A DNA stretch of 64,000 bases, taken from Herbaspirillum rhizosphaerae_A (lineage in GTDB: Bacteria; Pseudomonadota; Gammaproteobacteria; Burkholderiales; Burkholderiaceae_D). The position numbers were made by a program, and so were the translations under genes. The first letter of the stretch is position 1; each line of letters begins with the position of its first letter. The stretch covers positions 62,001 to 126,000 of the forward strand of contig NZ_JAQQFR010000003.1 of NCBI RefSeq assembly GCF_046025915.1. Reading direction: 5' to 3'. The notes beneath the pieces were generated by a model. The model made no database searches. It worked only from the letters and a program-made list of their open reading frames with translations, and was not told the origin of the DNA. This document shows positions 8,330 through 16,548 of the stretch, in pieces.

Positions 8330-9796
8330 ATGATGAGTCATCAGGATAATCTTCGACATGAGCCGGTAGTGCCGCCACTACCGGCATCCACTGTGGTGCC
8401 TGCATCCTCGGCATCGGAGGCATCCTCGCAGGAAAAACTATCTGGCAGCAAAAAGAAAATAGCTGCCGGTGCAGTCGCTCTCGCCGCTGCCTCAATGCTC
8501 GGCGTGCTGCTGCTACGCAAGCGTAAAACAACCGGCAAGTCGAACCGCACCGCGTTGCCTCTTGCCGTGTCGAACAAGTTCGCTACACAAGCTCGCCTGC
8601 GTGCGCGCGTTCCCGCTTCTGCTGTTTCTGCTGTTTCTGCCATTTCTGTCGCGGCGCAGCCGGCAGCACGTTCGCGGCCACGATTGCAAAAAAAGAATGA
8701 CGATGCCTCCACCTTGCTGCATGACCTGCTTCCGGTTCTGAGCAGCGCCTTGTCGCTGGCGTCGTCTTGGCGTGCAAAACGTAAACAGGATGATAAGCGG
8801 GCAGGAGAGGTGGCCGCACTGGCTGCTGCAAAGCAGGTCGAAGCCGAAGTCTCTGCTCCCGTTCGCGAGGACAAAAGACTGGATCCTGATGTCGTCAAAA
8901 TTGCGCCCGGCAACCGCTGGCAGGTCGCATGGCAATTGAGCCGTGCTGCGGTCAATGCCTGGCTGGATGATTTTGCGCCCAGCATGGGAGCCGCTATCGC
9001 TTACTACACGGCGTTCTCGATTGCGCCGATCCTGATCATTGCGATTGCTATTGCCGGCATGATCTTTGGCAAGGACGCGGCACAGGGCGAGATCGTCTGG
9101 CAGATTCGCAGCATTGTGGGCGAAGAGGGAGCGATTGCCGTGCAGGGTTTGTTACGTTCGGTGAGCGTGTCTTCTGACGGTGCACTCGCCACCACGCTCA
9201 GTATCATCACGCTGGTGATCGGCTCCACCGCCGTCTTTGCTGAATTGCAAAATGCTCTTGACCGAATCTGGCGCACGCCCGTCGTCGCCAGAGTCAATGG
9301 CATCTGGGCCTTGATACGTACGCGCTTATTGTCGTTCGGCCTGATACTCGGCCTTGGCTTCATGCTGATGGTGTCGCTGGTCGTGAGCGCCGGGCTGGCT
9401 GCTTTGGGAAAATGGTGGGGTGGTTGGATCGAGGGCTGGGAAATCTTCATGCAGGTGCTGAATCTGCTGATTTCCTTCGGTGTCTTTACGGCGCTGTTTT
9501 CGGCTATTTACAAATTCATGCCGCGTGCCGATTTGTCCTGGCATGACGTGCGCATCGGCGCGATGTCGACGACCGTTCTGTTTCTGATCGGCAAATCGCT
9601 GATTGGTCTGTATCTGGGACGTACCGGGATGAGCTCCGGCTTTGGTGCGGCCGGATCATTTGCGTTGTTGCTGGCGTGGATTTATTACTCGGCCCAGATC
9701 TTTTTGCTGGGCGCAGAATTTACCTGGATCTACGCCAACAATTTCGGTTCGCGTACAAAGCGTCGGATATCCGTGGAAAAGGCTCAGGAGGCCTGA
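8330..9796 (+). CDS. YihY/BrkB family membrane protein with long N-terminal extension
   Basis: 488 residues; GCAGGAGGG precedes ATG 8330 (a second ATG follows directly). Residues about 200-475 form a YihY/BrkB domain with about six helices, starting SMGAAIAYYTAFSIAPILIIAI and including LLLAWIYYSAQIFLLGAEFTWIYA. The first 185 residues are unusual: a Ser/Ala/Pro-rich start, a hydrophobic stretch at about 43-62 (AAGAVALAAASMLGVLLL) followed by RKRK, then a basic low-complexity segment with tandem SAV repeats. Family members were once misnamed ribonuclease BN; a transport or envelope role is likely but unproven. The gene ends converge with the next, leftward gene, overlapping by 13 bases. Confidence 0.85.
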   Translation: MMSHQDNLRHEPVVPPLPASTVVPASSASEASSQEKLSGSKKKIAAGAVALAAASMLGVLLLRKRKTTGKSNRTALPLAVSNKFATQARLRARVPASAVSAVSAISVAAQPAARSRPRLQKKNDDASTLLHDLLPVLSSALSLASSWRAKRKQDDKRAGEVAALAAAKQVEAEVSAPVREDKRLDPDVVKIAPGNRWQVAWQLSRAAVNAWLDDFAPSMGAAIAYYTAFSIAPILIIAIAIAGMIFGKDAAQGEIVWQIRSIVGEEGAIAVQGLLRSVSVSSDGALATTLSIITLVIGSTAVFAELQNALDRIWRTPVVARVNGIWALIRTRLLSFGLILGLGFMLMVSLVVSAGLAALGKWWGGWIEGWEIFMQVLNLLISFGVFTALFSAIYKFMPRADLSWHDVRIGAMSTTVLFLIGKSLIGLYLGRTGMSSGFGAAGSFALLLAWIYYSAQIFLLGAEFTWIYANNFGSRTKRRISVEKAQEA

Positions 9797-9798
9797 GC
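9782..9798. terminator. Stem-loop at convergent gene ends
   Basis: GCTCAGG and CCTGAGC form a perfect 7-bp stem around AGG. Both stop codons of the converging genes fall inside it. There is no strong T-run on either side, so it is only a candidate two-way terminator. Confidence 0.4.
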
Positions 9799-10104
9799 TT
9801 CCATGCTGCTGATGGTGTTTGCCGCGATTGCCGCCGATGGCGACAGATGCGAGGTGTCAGCTTTGAAGACCTGATCGATTACTTCCATGCATTCTTTGGC
9901 GGCGGCAATGTAGTCATATTCGCCGGGCGTGCCGCTGGATAGGCTGGCCAGCTTGCGGGCTCGGCGCACCGACTCCAGCGCATCTTCACGCGTCAGGTAA
10001 TTCTTCCTCACCAGCAATGCCAGGATGTCGAGTGTCACTGCATAGTTGGCGATGCAATAGCTGAGAGAGATGTCGTTGCTAGTCTCGTTGCTGGTGGCGT
10101 TCAT
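9784..10104 (-). CDS. Small conserved-looking hypothetical protein (106 aa)
   Basis: Starts at ATG 10104 with GGAG eight bases upstream, which supports it as a real gene. No signal peptide, membrane helix or recognised family. The middle (LVRKNYLTREDALESVRRARKLASL) and the segment YDYIAAAKECMEVIDQVF look like amphipathic helices, so a small helical cytoplasmic protein is likely. It faces the BrkB gene tail to tail with a 13-base overlap. Confidence 0.65.
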   Translation of the reverse strand: MNATSNETSNDISLSYCIANYAVTLDILALLVRKNYLTREDALESVRRARKLASLSSGTPGEYDYIAAAKECMEVIDQVFKADTSHLSPSAAIAANTISSMEAQAS

Positions 10105-10236
10105 CGTTGGCTCCGTTGAGGATGTCGTGTGGGGATGGAAAGGAGTTTAGGATGATCGAATTGACAACGGTATCAGGAATTTCCTTAAGCAATTGCCGGA
10201 CAGAATAATCGTCAAGGTCTGCGCAGTACTACAATA

Positions 10237-10249
10237 CCTGCATGGCAAT
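10237..10249 (+). repeat. 13-bp direct repeat, copy 1 (over the AraC start codon)
   Basis: CCTGCATGGCAAT spans the start codon of the AraC-type gene. The same 13 bases recur at 11086-11098 before the EamA exporter gene. TACAAT at 10230-10235 would make a good -10 box, placing transcription start at or next to the ATG. Confidence 0.55.
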
Positions 10250-10985
10250 CTCTCATCCTCTGACTTTTCGCACGTATGGCGGCGACGGCGTTCTGCATCG
10301 GCATGAACACGTCCAGATCGTGCTGCCCATGCAGGGGGAAATGGACATCGAAGTCGATGGCCGTGGCGACAAACTTGACGTTGCACGCGCCGCTTTCGTG
10401 GCACCCGATACCAGTCATGTTCAATCGGCCAGCGGCAAAAATCGCTTCCTGATTCTCGACTGCGATCTTGCCGACATCGGTGAAGACGATACCGAGCGTT
10501 TGCGGTTACAGACTTTTTTGCCGATCCCGGCAGCGGTGCGGCGGCTGCTCGATTTCATCGATCTCAGCATCGGCGCAGACCGGCCCGCCGGCCAGCTGCC
10601 AGACACGATGGCACGCCATTGCACGCCGTTGCTGCTCGATGCGTTGACGGCCATGCCACCACGTGCGTCACGCCTGCATGCCTTGCTACGCCGGATCGAA
10701 GCCGCGCCAGGACGCCTCTGGACGGCCGCAGTGATGGCGCGTGCCGCCAATCTCAGTGTCAGTCGCCTGCATGCCTTGTTCAAGGCAGAGCTGCAACAGA
10801 CGCCGCAAGAGTGGTTATCGGATCTGCGTCTGCGACTGGTGCAGGAAGCACTGGTTGAATCAGATGTGCCGTTGGCAGAACTGGCACTGCGCGCGGGCTA
10901 TTCCGATCAAAGCGCACTGACGCGCGCCATGCGCCGCACCACCGGTCTGACACCTGCTGCCTACCGCAAGCAGCACCGCAAATAG
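10242..10985 (+). CDS. AraC family transcriptional regulator
   Basis: 247 residues. The N-terminal third is a cupin-like sensor (HRHEHVQIVLPMQGEMDIEVDG, then FVAPDTSHVQSA). The C-terminal 100 residues carry two helix-turn-helix motifs (WTAAVMARAANLSVSRLHALFKAELQQTP and LAELALRAGYSDQSALTRAMRRTTGLTPAAYR). No Shine-Dalgarno is visible before ATG 10242, and a TACAAT box ends six bases before it, so the message may be leaderless. The EamA exporter gene follows 131 bases later, with a copy of the sequence found around this start codon, so that exporter is the probable target (inference). Confidence 0.88.
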   Translation: MAISHPLTFRTYGGDGVLHRHEHVQIVLPMQGEMDIEVDGRGDKLDVARAAFVAPDTSHVQSASGKNRFLILDCDLADIGEDDTERLRLQTFLPIPAAVRRLLDFIDLSIGADRPAGQLPDTMARHCTPLLLDALTAMPPRASRLHALLRRIEAAPGRLWTAAVMARAANLSVSRLHALFKAELQQTPQEWLSDLRLRLVQEALVESDVPLAELALRAGYSDQSALTRAMRRTTGLTPAAYRKQHRK

Positions 10986-10990
10986 CCGGG

Positions 10991-11023
10991 CAATGACGTC
11001 GCAATGACGTCGCCATAACGTCG
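10991..11023. repeat. Three tandem 11-bp repeats
   Basis: CAATGACGTCG occurs twice in a row, followed by the variant CCATAACGTCG. The 11-base spacing puts the copies on nearly the same face of the helix. They lie just after the AraC stop and 94-126 bases before the EamA start codon, a fitting place for an activator. Confidence 0.55.
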
Positions 11024-11077
11024 TCAGTAGCCTCGGCCTATTTTTGGCGAGGGGCGGTCAATACATCGCTGCGCCAT

Positions 11078-11104
11078 TTCACTATCCTGCATGGCAATAG
11101 TGAA
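11078..11104. promoter_or_regulatory. Inverted repeat and direct-repeat copy 2 before the EamA gene
   Basis: TTCACTAT (11078-11085) and ATAGTGAA (11097-11104) are perfect 8-base arms. The 11 bases between them, with the first two of the right arm, form the 13-base sequence shared with the AraC start. CACTAT could act as a -10 box. A likely regulatory site for the AraC protein. Confidence 0.5.
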
Positions 11105-11120
11105 GCGAGGTACAGGATGA
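11091..11120 (+). CDS. Possible 9-codon leader peptide
   Basis: ATG 11091 opens a frame of nine codons (MAIVKRGTG) whose TGA overlaps the ATG of the EamA gene (ATGA). It begins with the same ATGGCAAT as the AraC gene. It could couple translation to the exporter; no independent ribosome binding site is visible, so it may be chance. Confidence 0.3.
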   Translation: MAIVKRGTG

Positions 11121-12073
11121 AAAATAAATCACAGGGCAAGATTCTCATTGGCGTCGGTAACGGCGTTGCCGCTGGTGCGTTCTGGGGATTGGTGTTTCTG
11201 GCGCCGCAGGTGCTGGGCAATTTCAGCGCACTGCAATTATCGGCAGCACGCTATCTGGCCTACGGTCTGGTTGCGGTCCTGTTGTTGCTGCCACGCTGGA
11301 GCGTCCTGATGCCTCGTCTGGGCCGGGATGAATGGATCGCGCTGATCTACCTGAGCTTCCTCGGCAATATTCTCTATTACCTCTTCCTGGCCAGCGCCGT
11401 GCAATGGGCGGGCGGCGCCTCGACTTCACTAATCATCGGCTTACTGCCCGTCGTGGTCAGCGTGATCGGCGCGCGTGATGAAGGCGCTCTGAAGCTGAGC
11501 GCCTTGCTGCCGCCGATGGCGCTATGCCTTTTCGGCGTCGGTCTGGTCGGCATGGAAGCGCTGTCGGCGGAATCCGCCAAAGGCGACCTTGCCACCCGCG
11601 CTGCGGGTTTGCTGTGTGGCTTTGGCGCACTGGTGTCGTGGTCGACCTACTCGGTGCGCAACAGCCGCTGGCTGGCGCGACGTCCTGATATTTCTTCACA
11701 TGACTGGTCGCTGTTGACCGGCATTGTCACCGGTGCACTGGCGTTGGTGTTGGTGATCCCTGCGTTTTCTCACGGAATGGAAGGGCACGACGGCGCCGAC
11801 TGGCTGCGCTTCTGGGGTGTGGCGGCGACCGTGGCGATCTTCGCGTCGGTGGTCGGCAACGCTTTCTGGAATCGTGCCAGCCGCTTGCTGCCCCTGACGC
11901 TGAGCGGACAGATGATCATCTTCGAAACCTTGTTTGCGCTGCTTTATGGATTTTTGTGGGAGCAACGCCTGCCGACCCGGCTGGAACTGCTGGCGATCAT
12001 CTGTCTGGTCAGCGGCGTGTTGTGGTGCGCGTCGCTGCATCGGGAGCCAGCGACTGCAACGCTAAAGGCCTAG
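11117..12073 (+). CDS. EamA/DMT family exporter
   Basis: 318 residues, about ten membrane helices in two EamA repeats. The first begins GVGNGVAAGAFWGLVFLAPQVLGNFSALQLSAARYLAYGL and the second runs from about 160 (AAGLLCGFGALVSWSTYSVRNSRWLA). Family members export amino acids, metabolites or drugs; substrate unknown. ATG 11117 is preceded by AGG and by the overlapping mini-frame. Position behind the AraC regulator suggests inducible expression. Confidence 0.88.
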   Translation: MKNKSQGKILIGVGNGVAAGAFWGLVFLAPQVLGNFSALQLSAARYLAYGLVAVLLLLPRWSVLMPRLGRDEWIALIYLSFLGNILYYLFLASAVQWAGGASTSLIIGLLPVVVSVIGARDEGALKLSALLPPMALCLFGVGLVGMEALSAESAKGDLATRAAGLLCGFGALVSWSTYSVRNSRWLARRPDISSHDWSLLTGIVTGALALVLVIPAFSHGMEGHDGADWLRFWGVAATVAIFASVVGNAFWNRASRLLPLTLSGQMIIFETLFALLYGFLWEQRLPTRLELLAIICLVSGVLWCASLHREPATATLKA

Positions 12074-12078
12074 GCTTG

Positions 12079-12108
12079 CAATTGTTGATTCTCAATTGTT
12101 TTCTTTTT
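12079..12108 (+). terminator. Weak terminator candidate after the EamA gene
   Basis: CAATTG at 12079-12084 and 12093-12098 can form a 6-bp stem with an 8-nt loop, followed by TTTTCTTTTT. The stem is AT-rich and weak. Confidence 0.35.
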
Positions 12109-12221
12109 GACAATGCTGCAGTGCGGAGGCGCCGTGTAGTGTGACTCTCGTGCCATTGTCTCGTTTTTTGCATGGCCCCGAACCTTCGGTAACTGATAAC
12201 ATCCGTGGATTGCGCCAATAA

Positions 12222-13184
12222 ATGTCTGGCGCCGATTTGAAATGGTCCCTTATGACTAACTTCATTGATCCCACGGATTTCGAGACTCTTAAACAGGACG
12301 ACACTTTGCCGTCGCCCAGCGGCGTTCGTCTGAACATCATGCGCATGTGCAGGCAGGAAGACGTTTCCCTGCCGGAACTGGTGACACAGATTCAGACCGA
12401 CCCTTTACTTGCCGGGCGCATCATCAAGATCGGCAACGGCGCTTCGATCAACAAGGGACGGCCGATCGTCGCCATCAGTAAGGATGTCTTGCTGATGATC
12501 GGTTTGCATGCCGTGCGCCAACTGGCGCTGGCAATTTCGCTGACGGCTGAGCGGCGTGACGAGGGCTGTCCAGGTTTTGATTACAGCGGATTCTGGGCGC
12601 GCACGGTAGCGATGGCCTGTGCCTCGCAGGCTCTGGCGGAATACTATGGTGATGCACCGCCGAGCGAAATGTTCGCCAGCGGCTTGTTGGCCAATATCGG
12701 CCGGCTCGGGTTGGCGTCGGCGCGTCCGGATGCTTACTCGACTCTGCTGAGCGAAAATCTCGATCCAGAACAATTACGGACGGCCGAGAAGACACGCTTC
12801 GGCTATCACCATCTCGATCTGGCGGCGGCAATGATGCAGGACTGGGATATTCCGCGTTTCTTTTGTGAGGCGGTATTGCATCACGAAGCACCGGAGCAGG
12901 CCGGGCTTGATGAGGAATCGCGCCAGTTGCGACTGGCGCAGATGCTGCACGTGGCAGGTGCGGTGGCCGACTATTGCGTGGCTGCAGAAGCGAATCGTCC
13001 GGCGGCACTACAGGCTTTGCTGGACGCCGGATTGCCGTTGGCCGGCGAAGTCGATCACGTGATTGCCATTTGCGATCGCACCGCCCGTGACTGGATTGAG
13101 TGGGGATCGATGATCAAGATTCCAACGCACACCATGCCGCCGACGCGCGACGTGATGCAGCAATTGCTGGAACAGCCGGAATAG
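12222..13184 (+). CDS. HDOD domain protein
   Basis: 320 residues. The HDOD domain covers about 25-230: LPSPSGVRLNIMRMCRQEDVSLPELVTQIQTDPLLAGRIIKIGN, then GLHAVRQLALAISL and ANIGRLGLASARPDAY. The HD metal residues of true phosphohydrolases are not conserved, as usual for HDOD, so this is a signalling or scaffold protein and not an enzyme. No output domain is attached. ATG 12222 has no clear ribosome binding site; ATG 12252 (MTNFIDPTDF) is an equally plausible start. Confidence 0.82.
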   Translation: MSGADLKWSLMTNFIDPTDFETLKQDDTLPSPSGVRLNIMRMCRQEDVSLPELVTQIQTDPLLAGRIIKIGNGASINKGRPIVAISKDVLLMIGLHAVRQLALAISLTAERRDEGCPGFDYSGFWARTVAMACASQALAEYYGDAPPSEMFASGLLANIGRLGLASARPDAYSTLLSENLDPEQLRTAEKTRFGYHHLDLAAAMMQDWDIPRFFCEAVLHHEAPEQAGLDEESRQLRLAQMLHVAGAVADYCVAAEANRPAALQALLDAGLPLAGEVDHVIAICDRTARDWIEWGSMIKIPTHTMPPTRDVMQQLLEQPE

Positions 13185-13222
13185 AACGCCGCTTTGTGTT
13201 CGACGTCTACCGGACGACTATT

Positions 13223-15370
13223 CTATTGTTCGCTGGTGCGCTGCAATTCCGGATACATGGCCAGCGCCAGCAGACATAAGGTCTCTACCGCATCGGCCTG
13301 CGCCATGTCGCGCATCACCGGACGCTGATGCAGCAGGCGTGTGCACGATGCGTTGACGGTCAGCCTGCGTGCAAACAAATCGGCCATCCTGTCCAGCCAT
13401 TGGTCAAATTGATCAAATTGATCGGGCACCTCCTGCGATGCATCCTGTCCTGCATGCAGCCAGATGTGCGTGGCGGCGCTCGCCAGCCGACGCGACAGCG
13501 CAACGCTGACGCGTGCATGATGCGCCTTTTGAGATGCCTGTTTCCCATCTCCCTCCAACTCCCCTTCGCGTAGCAGACGTTGCAGCAATAATCCGTTTTC
13601 GATATTGATGACGCAGGCCGCGCGACGGTATGCGTGCATCTGGGCGACATCGTGGGTTGCATCCAATGCGCTGCGCAGATACGCGAGATTAGCGGTGATC
13701 ATCTGCGACAAACTGTGATGCAAGTTGGCCTCCTGTCTGCGTGGCCACAAGAAGTAAGTCGCGGCAATCGCGATCACGGTGCCGATGACATTGTTGCCCG
13801 CACGTAGCAGGGCATTGCTCAGTTGCTGCTGAGGATCGCTGGCGACATCGGCAACCAATACGAAAACCGGCGTCAAAAAGGTCGCATACAAGCCGTAACT
13901 GACCGGACGCAATCCCATTGCCAGCAGTGCCAGCGGAAACACCAGCAAAGCCAAGACCAGCTGTGAATGGATAGAGAGGCACAGCAACACCGCCAGCACA
14001 CCGCCGACGATGCTGCCCACGGCGCGTTCCATGCTGCGCGACCAGCTGTCGGCAATCGACGGCTGCATGACCAGCATGGTCGCCATCGTGGCCCAATAGC
14101 CGAACGGCAGCACCAGCAAATGCACGATCAGATACGTCGCACCGGCAGCAACAGCGCAACGCAGGGCATGTCGTACCTCGGCTGAACCTGTCTGTAGATG
14201 TGATGCGGCGACACGCAGCAACTCCATGGCGCTGTCGCGCAAGGCTGGCCGGGATGATTCTTTGCGCGCAGTACGTTTCCAGTCGGCTAGTACGGACAGG
14301 CCGGCCTCGTCGTGCAAGTCGGGGAGTCTCAGCAATTGCGCTGCCCTTGATGGCATGCGGCCGATCAGTTGGCGCAAACGCAGAACGGCGCGCGCGTCGT
14401 CGGCCTCGTTGATGTGGTGTCGCGGGGCGGTAAGGTCGCGCTGGATTTCTCCGAGCAGCAAGGCCATCGCCTGCAGCACGCGACTTAGACGCAGGCGCGA
14501 TAAAGGCGTTGCGTAGGGGGACAAACGCAGATCACCGAGCGCGGTGATGCAGTCAAGCAGTGCATCGGCGCGCGCTAGTTTGATCAGCAGGTTTTCATAG
14601 AGCGAGTGCGAATCTGCGCGATCTGTGGCAATGGCCATCAAGGTGGCTTTTGCCGCCGTGATATCGGCGCGTACGTGGCGTCGCGTCTGCGCTGCATTCT
14701 CATCCTGAAAACTCAGATCAGTGGTGTTGCTGCCGACGATGCGTGTCAGTTCAGTCAGTGCGCCGTAGACGCGGCCCACGGCATGGCGGGCCGGTGCAAA
14801 GGGATGAATGCGCCAGACCGTCAGGCCGAGACAGACGGCCCAGACGCAGCCGGAAAAATAGATCACGACATGGCTGTGTTGCAGAGGCCATAGCGCCACC
14901 GGAAAATCTGCAAGGATGGCCGATACGCCGGCTGCCAGCATCAGCACCAGACCAGTCGCCGCGCCGTAGATCCGTGCGAAACCGGCAATTCCGGCACAGC
15001 ACATGATGGCCAGCAAGCCAACGGGCATGCCCATGCCGGACAAGGTTGCGGCAAACATGCCGCCCAGCGTCGACGCAACGGCAAAACCGCCCATCGAAGC
15101 AAGTCGCGCGCGATTTGTCCCGGCGCTGTCAGCAAGGCAGGTGAGAAAGGCGCCAATGGCCGCCCAGGAAAACTGCGGGTTGTGCAGCAACTCGCCCAGC
15201 ATCAGCATGGTGCCCGCGCTGAATGCGGCGCGCAACCCTTCGGACAGGCTGGCGTTGCGCAAGGGAAATGCCGATGCCCAGCGTCGTAGCGGCAGGGACA
15301 GGCTGGTGAAAGCAGAATAGCGAAGAGGGAGCGGCATGCTGGCGAAGGGCGGTAGCCGTAAAGAAACCAA
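13223..15370 (-). CDS. FUSC family inner-membrane protein (aromatic-acid exporter type)
   Basis: 715 residues with two membrane blocks of about six helices each (about 50-180 and 410-530) separated by cytoplasmic regions, the layout of FUSC/YccS/AaeB proteins. The second block reads VRHALRCAVAAGATYLIVHLL ... FGYWATMATMLVMQP, typical of the family. Family members export hydroxylated aromatic acids or similar compounds, usually with a membrane-fusion partner that is not present here. The start could be the ATG at 15370 or the one 11 codons later. It lies 111 bases downstream of the LysR gene on the same strand. Confidence 0.85.
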   Translation of the reverse strand: MVSLRLPPFASMPLPLRYSAFTSLSLPLRRWASAFPLRNASLSEGLRAAFSAGTMLMLGELLHNPQFSWAAIGAFLTCLADSAGTNRARLASMGGFAVASTLGGMFAATLSGMGMPVGLLAIMCCAGIAGFARIYGAATGLVLMLAAGVSAILADFPVALWPLQHSHVVIYFSGCVWAVCLGLTVWRIHPFAPARHAVGRVYGALTELTRIVGSNTTDLSFQDENAAQTRRHVRADITAAKATLMAIATDRADSHSLYENLLIKLARADALLDCITALGDLRLSPYATPLSRLRLSRVLQAMALLLGEIQRDLTAPRHHINEADDARAVLRLRQLIGRMPSRAAQLLRLPDLHDEAGLSVLADWKRTARKESSRPALRDSAMELLRVAASHLQTGSAEVRHALRCAVAAGATYLIVHLLVLPFGYWATMATMLVMQPSIADSWSRSMERAVGSIVGGVLAVLLCLSIHSQLVLALLVFPLALLAMGLRPVSYGLYATFLTPVFVLVADVASDPQQQLSNALLRAGNNVIGTVIAIAATYFLWPRRQEANLHHSLSQMITANLAYLRSALDATHDVAQMHAYRRAACVINIENGLLLQRLLREGELEGDGKQASQKAHHARVSVALSRRLASAATHIWLHAGQDASQEVPDQFDQFDQWLDRMADLFARRLTVNASCTRLLHQRPVMRDMAQADAVETLCLLALAMYPELQRTSEQ

Positions 15371-15481
15371 AGAGAATGGCTGTCTTCGCAGTATAGAAAC
15401 GGCAGCTATTGCCGGTATGACTTAAATGCGCAGGAGGCAGTCGGAGTTTTCATGCATGCCCGAGGCTGCGAGCGAAGATAT

Positions 15482-16375
15482 TCACACGGATTTGCCACCG
15501 GCAAATAGCTCTTCGCTCAGTGCCAGCCAGGCGCGGGCTGCATGTGACAGGTAAGCGCCGCGTGTGACATAGGCGACTTGCCATTGCACTTCGGGCTCGA
15601 TCAGCCTTACTGATTGCAATTGATCGGTGGCGATACGATGGATAAACGGTTCCGGCAACAAGGCCACACCCATACCCGCCAGTGCCATGCCGACCAGCCA
15701 GTCCCATTGGCCGCTCTGGGCTGCGATATCTGGCTCGATGCCGGACTCGCGGAACATGCTGCGCAGGGTGCGCGTCAGGCCGAATTCATTGTTCAGCAAC
15801 AGCAGGGGCATGTCCTTGAGCGATTTGCAGGGCAGTGTGCTGCGTTGTTTTTGGAAGTGTCCGGTTTGCGCCACTGCCCAGATCGGGTAGTGCGCTACGG
15901 GCAAGGCATTCAGCTCAAGTTCAGGAGCGATGGGCAGCACCGTCATGCCGATTTCCAGCGTACCAGAGGCGACGCGCTGTTCAATACGCGGGCCGGTGTC
16001 TTCCACCAGCGTGATGGCGATATCGGAATGGCGCTCGCGAAACGCCTTGAGCACCGGCGTGCAGAGAATATTGACCATAGGTGGGATGCCGATTTCAAGA
16101 TGGCCCTGACGCAGGTTGCGGGTGTTGTGGACCTCGGTATTGAGACGCTCGACGTTGGCAAGAATCTGCTGCGCTTGCTCGTAGACGACGCGGCCGGTAT
16201 CGGTGAGCTGAAGGCTGCGTCCCGAACGGATCAGCAGCGGGGCATCCATTTCATCTTCCAGTTGACGCACCATTTTGCTGACGGTCGATTGCGTCACGTG
16301 CAGGGCATCGGCAGCACGGCTGAAGCTGTTGAGCCTGACGGTTTCCGAAAAGTAACGCAGCGCGCGAATGTCCAT
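15482..16375 (-). CDS. LysR family transcriptional regulator
   Basis: 297 residues, normal LysR length. Winged HTH at about 1-60 (MDIRALRYFSETVRLNSFSRAADALHVTQSTVSKMVRQLE), and an effector domain from about 90 (GHLEIGIPPMVNILCTP). It resembles the CynR/GltC/CbbR-like branch. It is divergent from the CoA-transferase gene, with a T-N11-A type box at 16448-16462 in the gap, so that gene is the likely target (inference). The effector is unknown. Confidence 0.9.
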   Translation of the reverse strand: MDIRALRYFSETVRLNSFSRAADALHVTQSTVSKMVRQLEDEMDAPLLIRSGRSLQLTDTGRVVYEQAQQILANVERLNTEVHNTRNLRQGHLEIGIPPMVNILCTPVLKAFRERHSDIAITLVEDTGPRIEQRVASGTLEIGMTVLPIAPELELNALPVAHYPIWAVAQTGHFQKQRSTLPCKSLKDMPLLLLNNEFGLTRTLRSMFRESGIEPDIAAQSGQWDWLVGMALAGMGVALLPEPFIHRIATDQLQSVRLIEPEVQWQVAYVTRGAYLSHAARAWLALSEELFAGGKSV

Positions 16376-16447
16376 GGCGGTGGCAGAAAAATAGAAATGA
16401 AAGATAAATAAAGAAAACCAGGTATGCGAAAAACGACTGAATATAGG

Positions 16448-16462
16448 GTATTTAAATCATAC
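16448..16462. promoter_or_regulatory. Candidate LysR box GTAT-N7-ATAC
   Basis: A 15-base interrupted palindrome fitting the T-N11-A rule sits between the divergent LysR and CoA-transferase genes, about 75 bases from the former and 87 from the latter. Confidence 0.45.
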
Positions 16463-16496
16463 AGTGCATGCTTTCCCGATTTTATACTCGTTTGAC

Positions 16497-16517
16497 AAGA
16501 TGGCAGAGAACCATCTT
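16497..16517. repeat. Inverted repeat AAGATGG-N7-CCATCTT
   Basis: Perfect 7-base arms lie between a TTGACA box (16492-16497) and the ribosome binding site of the CoA-transferase gene. It may be an operator over the promoter or a hairpin in the leader. Confidence 0.4.
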
Positions 16518-16548
16518 TACCTCATCTAAAATCGAGTTGGAGAACCAC

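Noticed and set aside
6888..8531. Long open frame antisense to asmA-like and brkB-like genes
   Set aside because: Shadow of two supported genes; low-complexity, Gln/His/Arg-rich product.
13223..15370. Reading the FUSC gene as a full aromatic-acid efflux system
   Set aside because: No membrane-fusion or outer-membrane partner is nearby, so only the family is stated.
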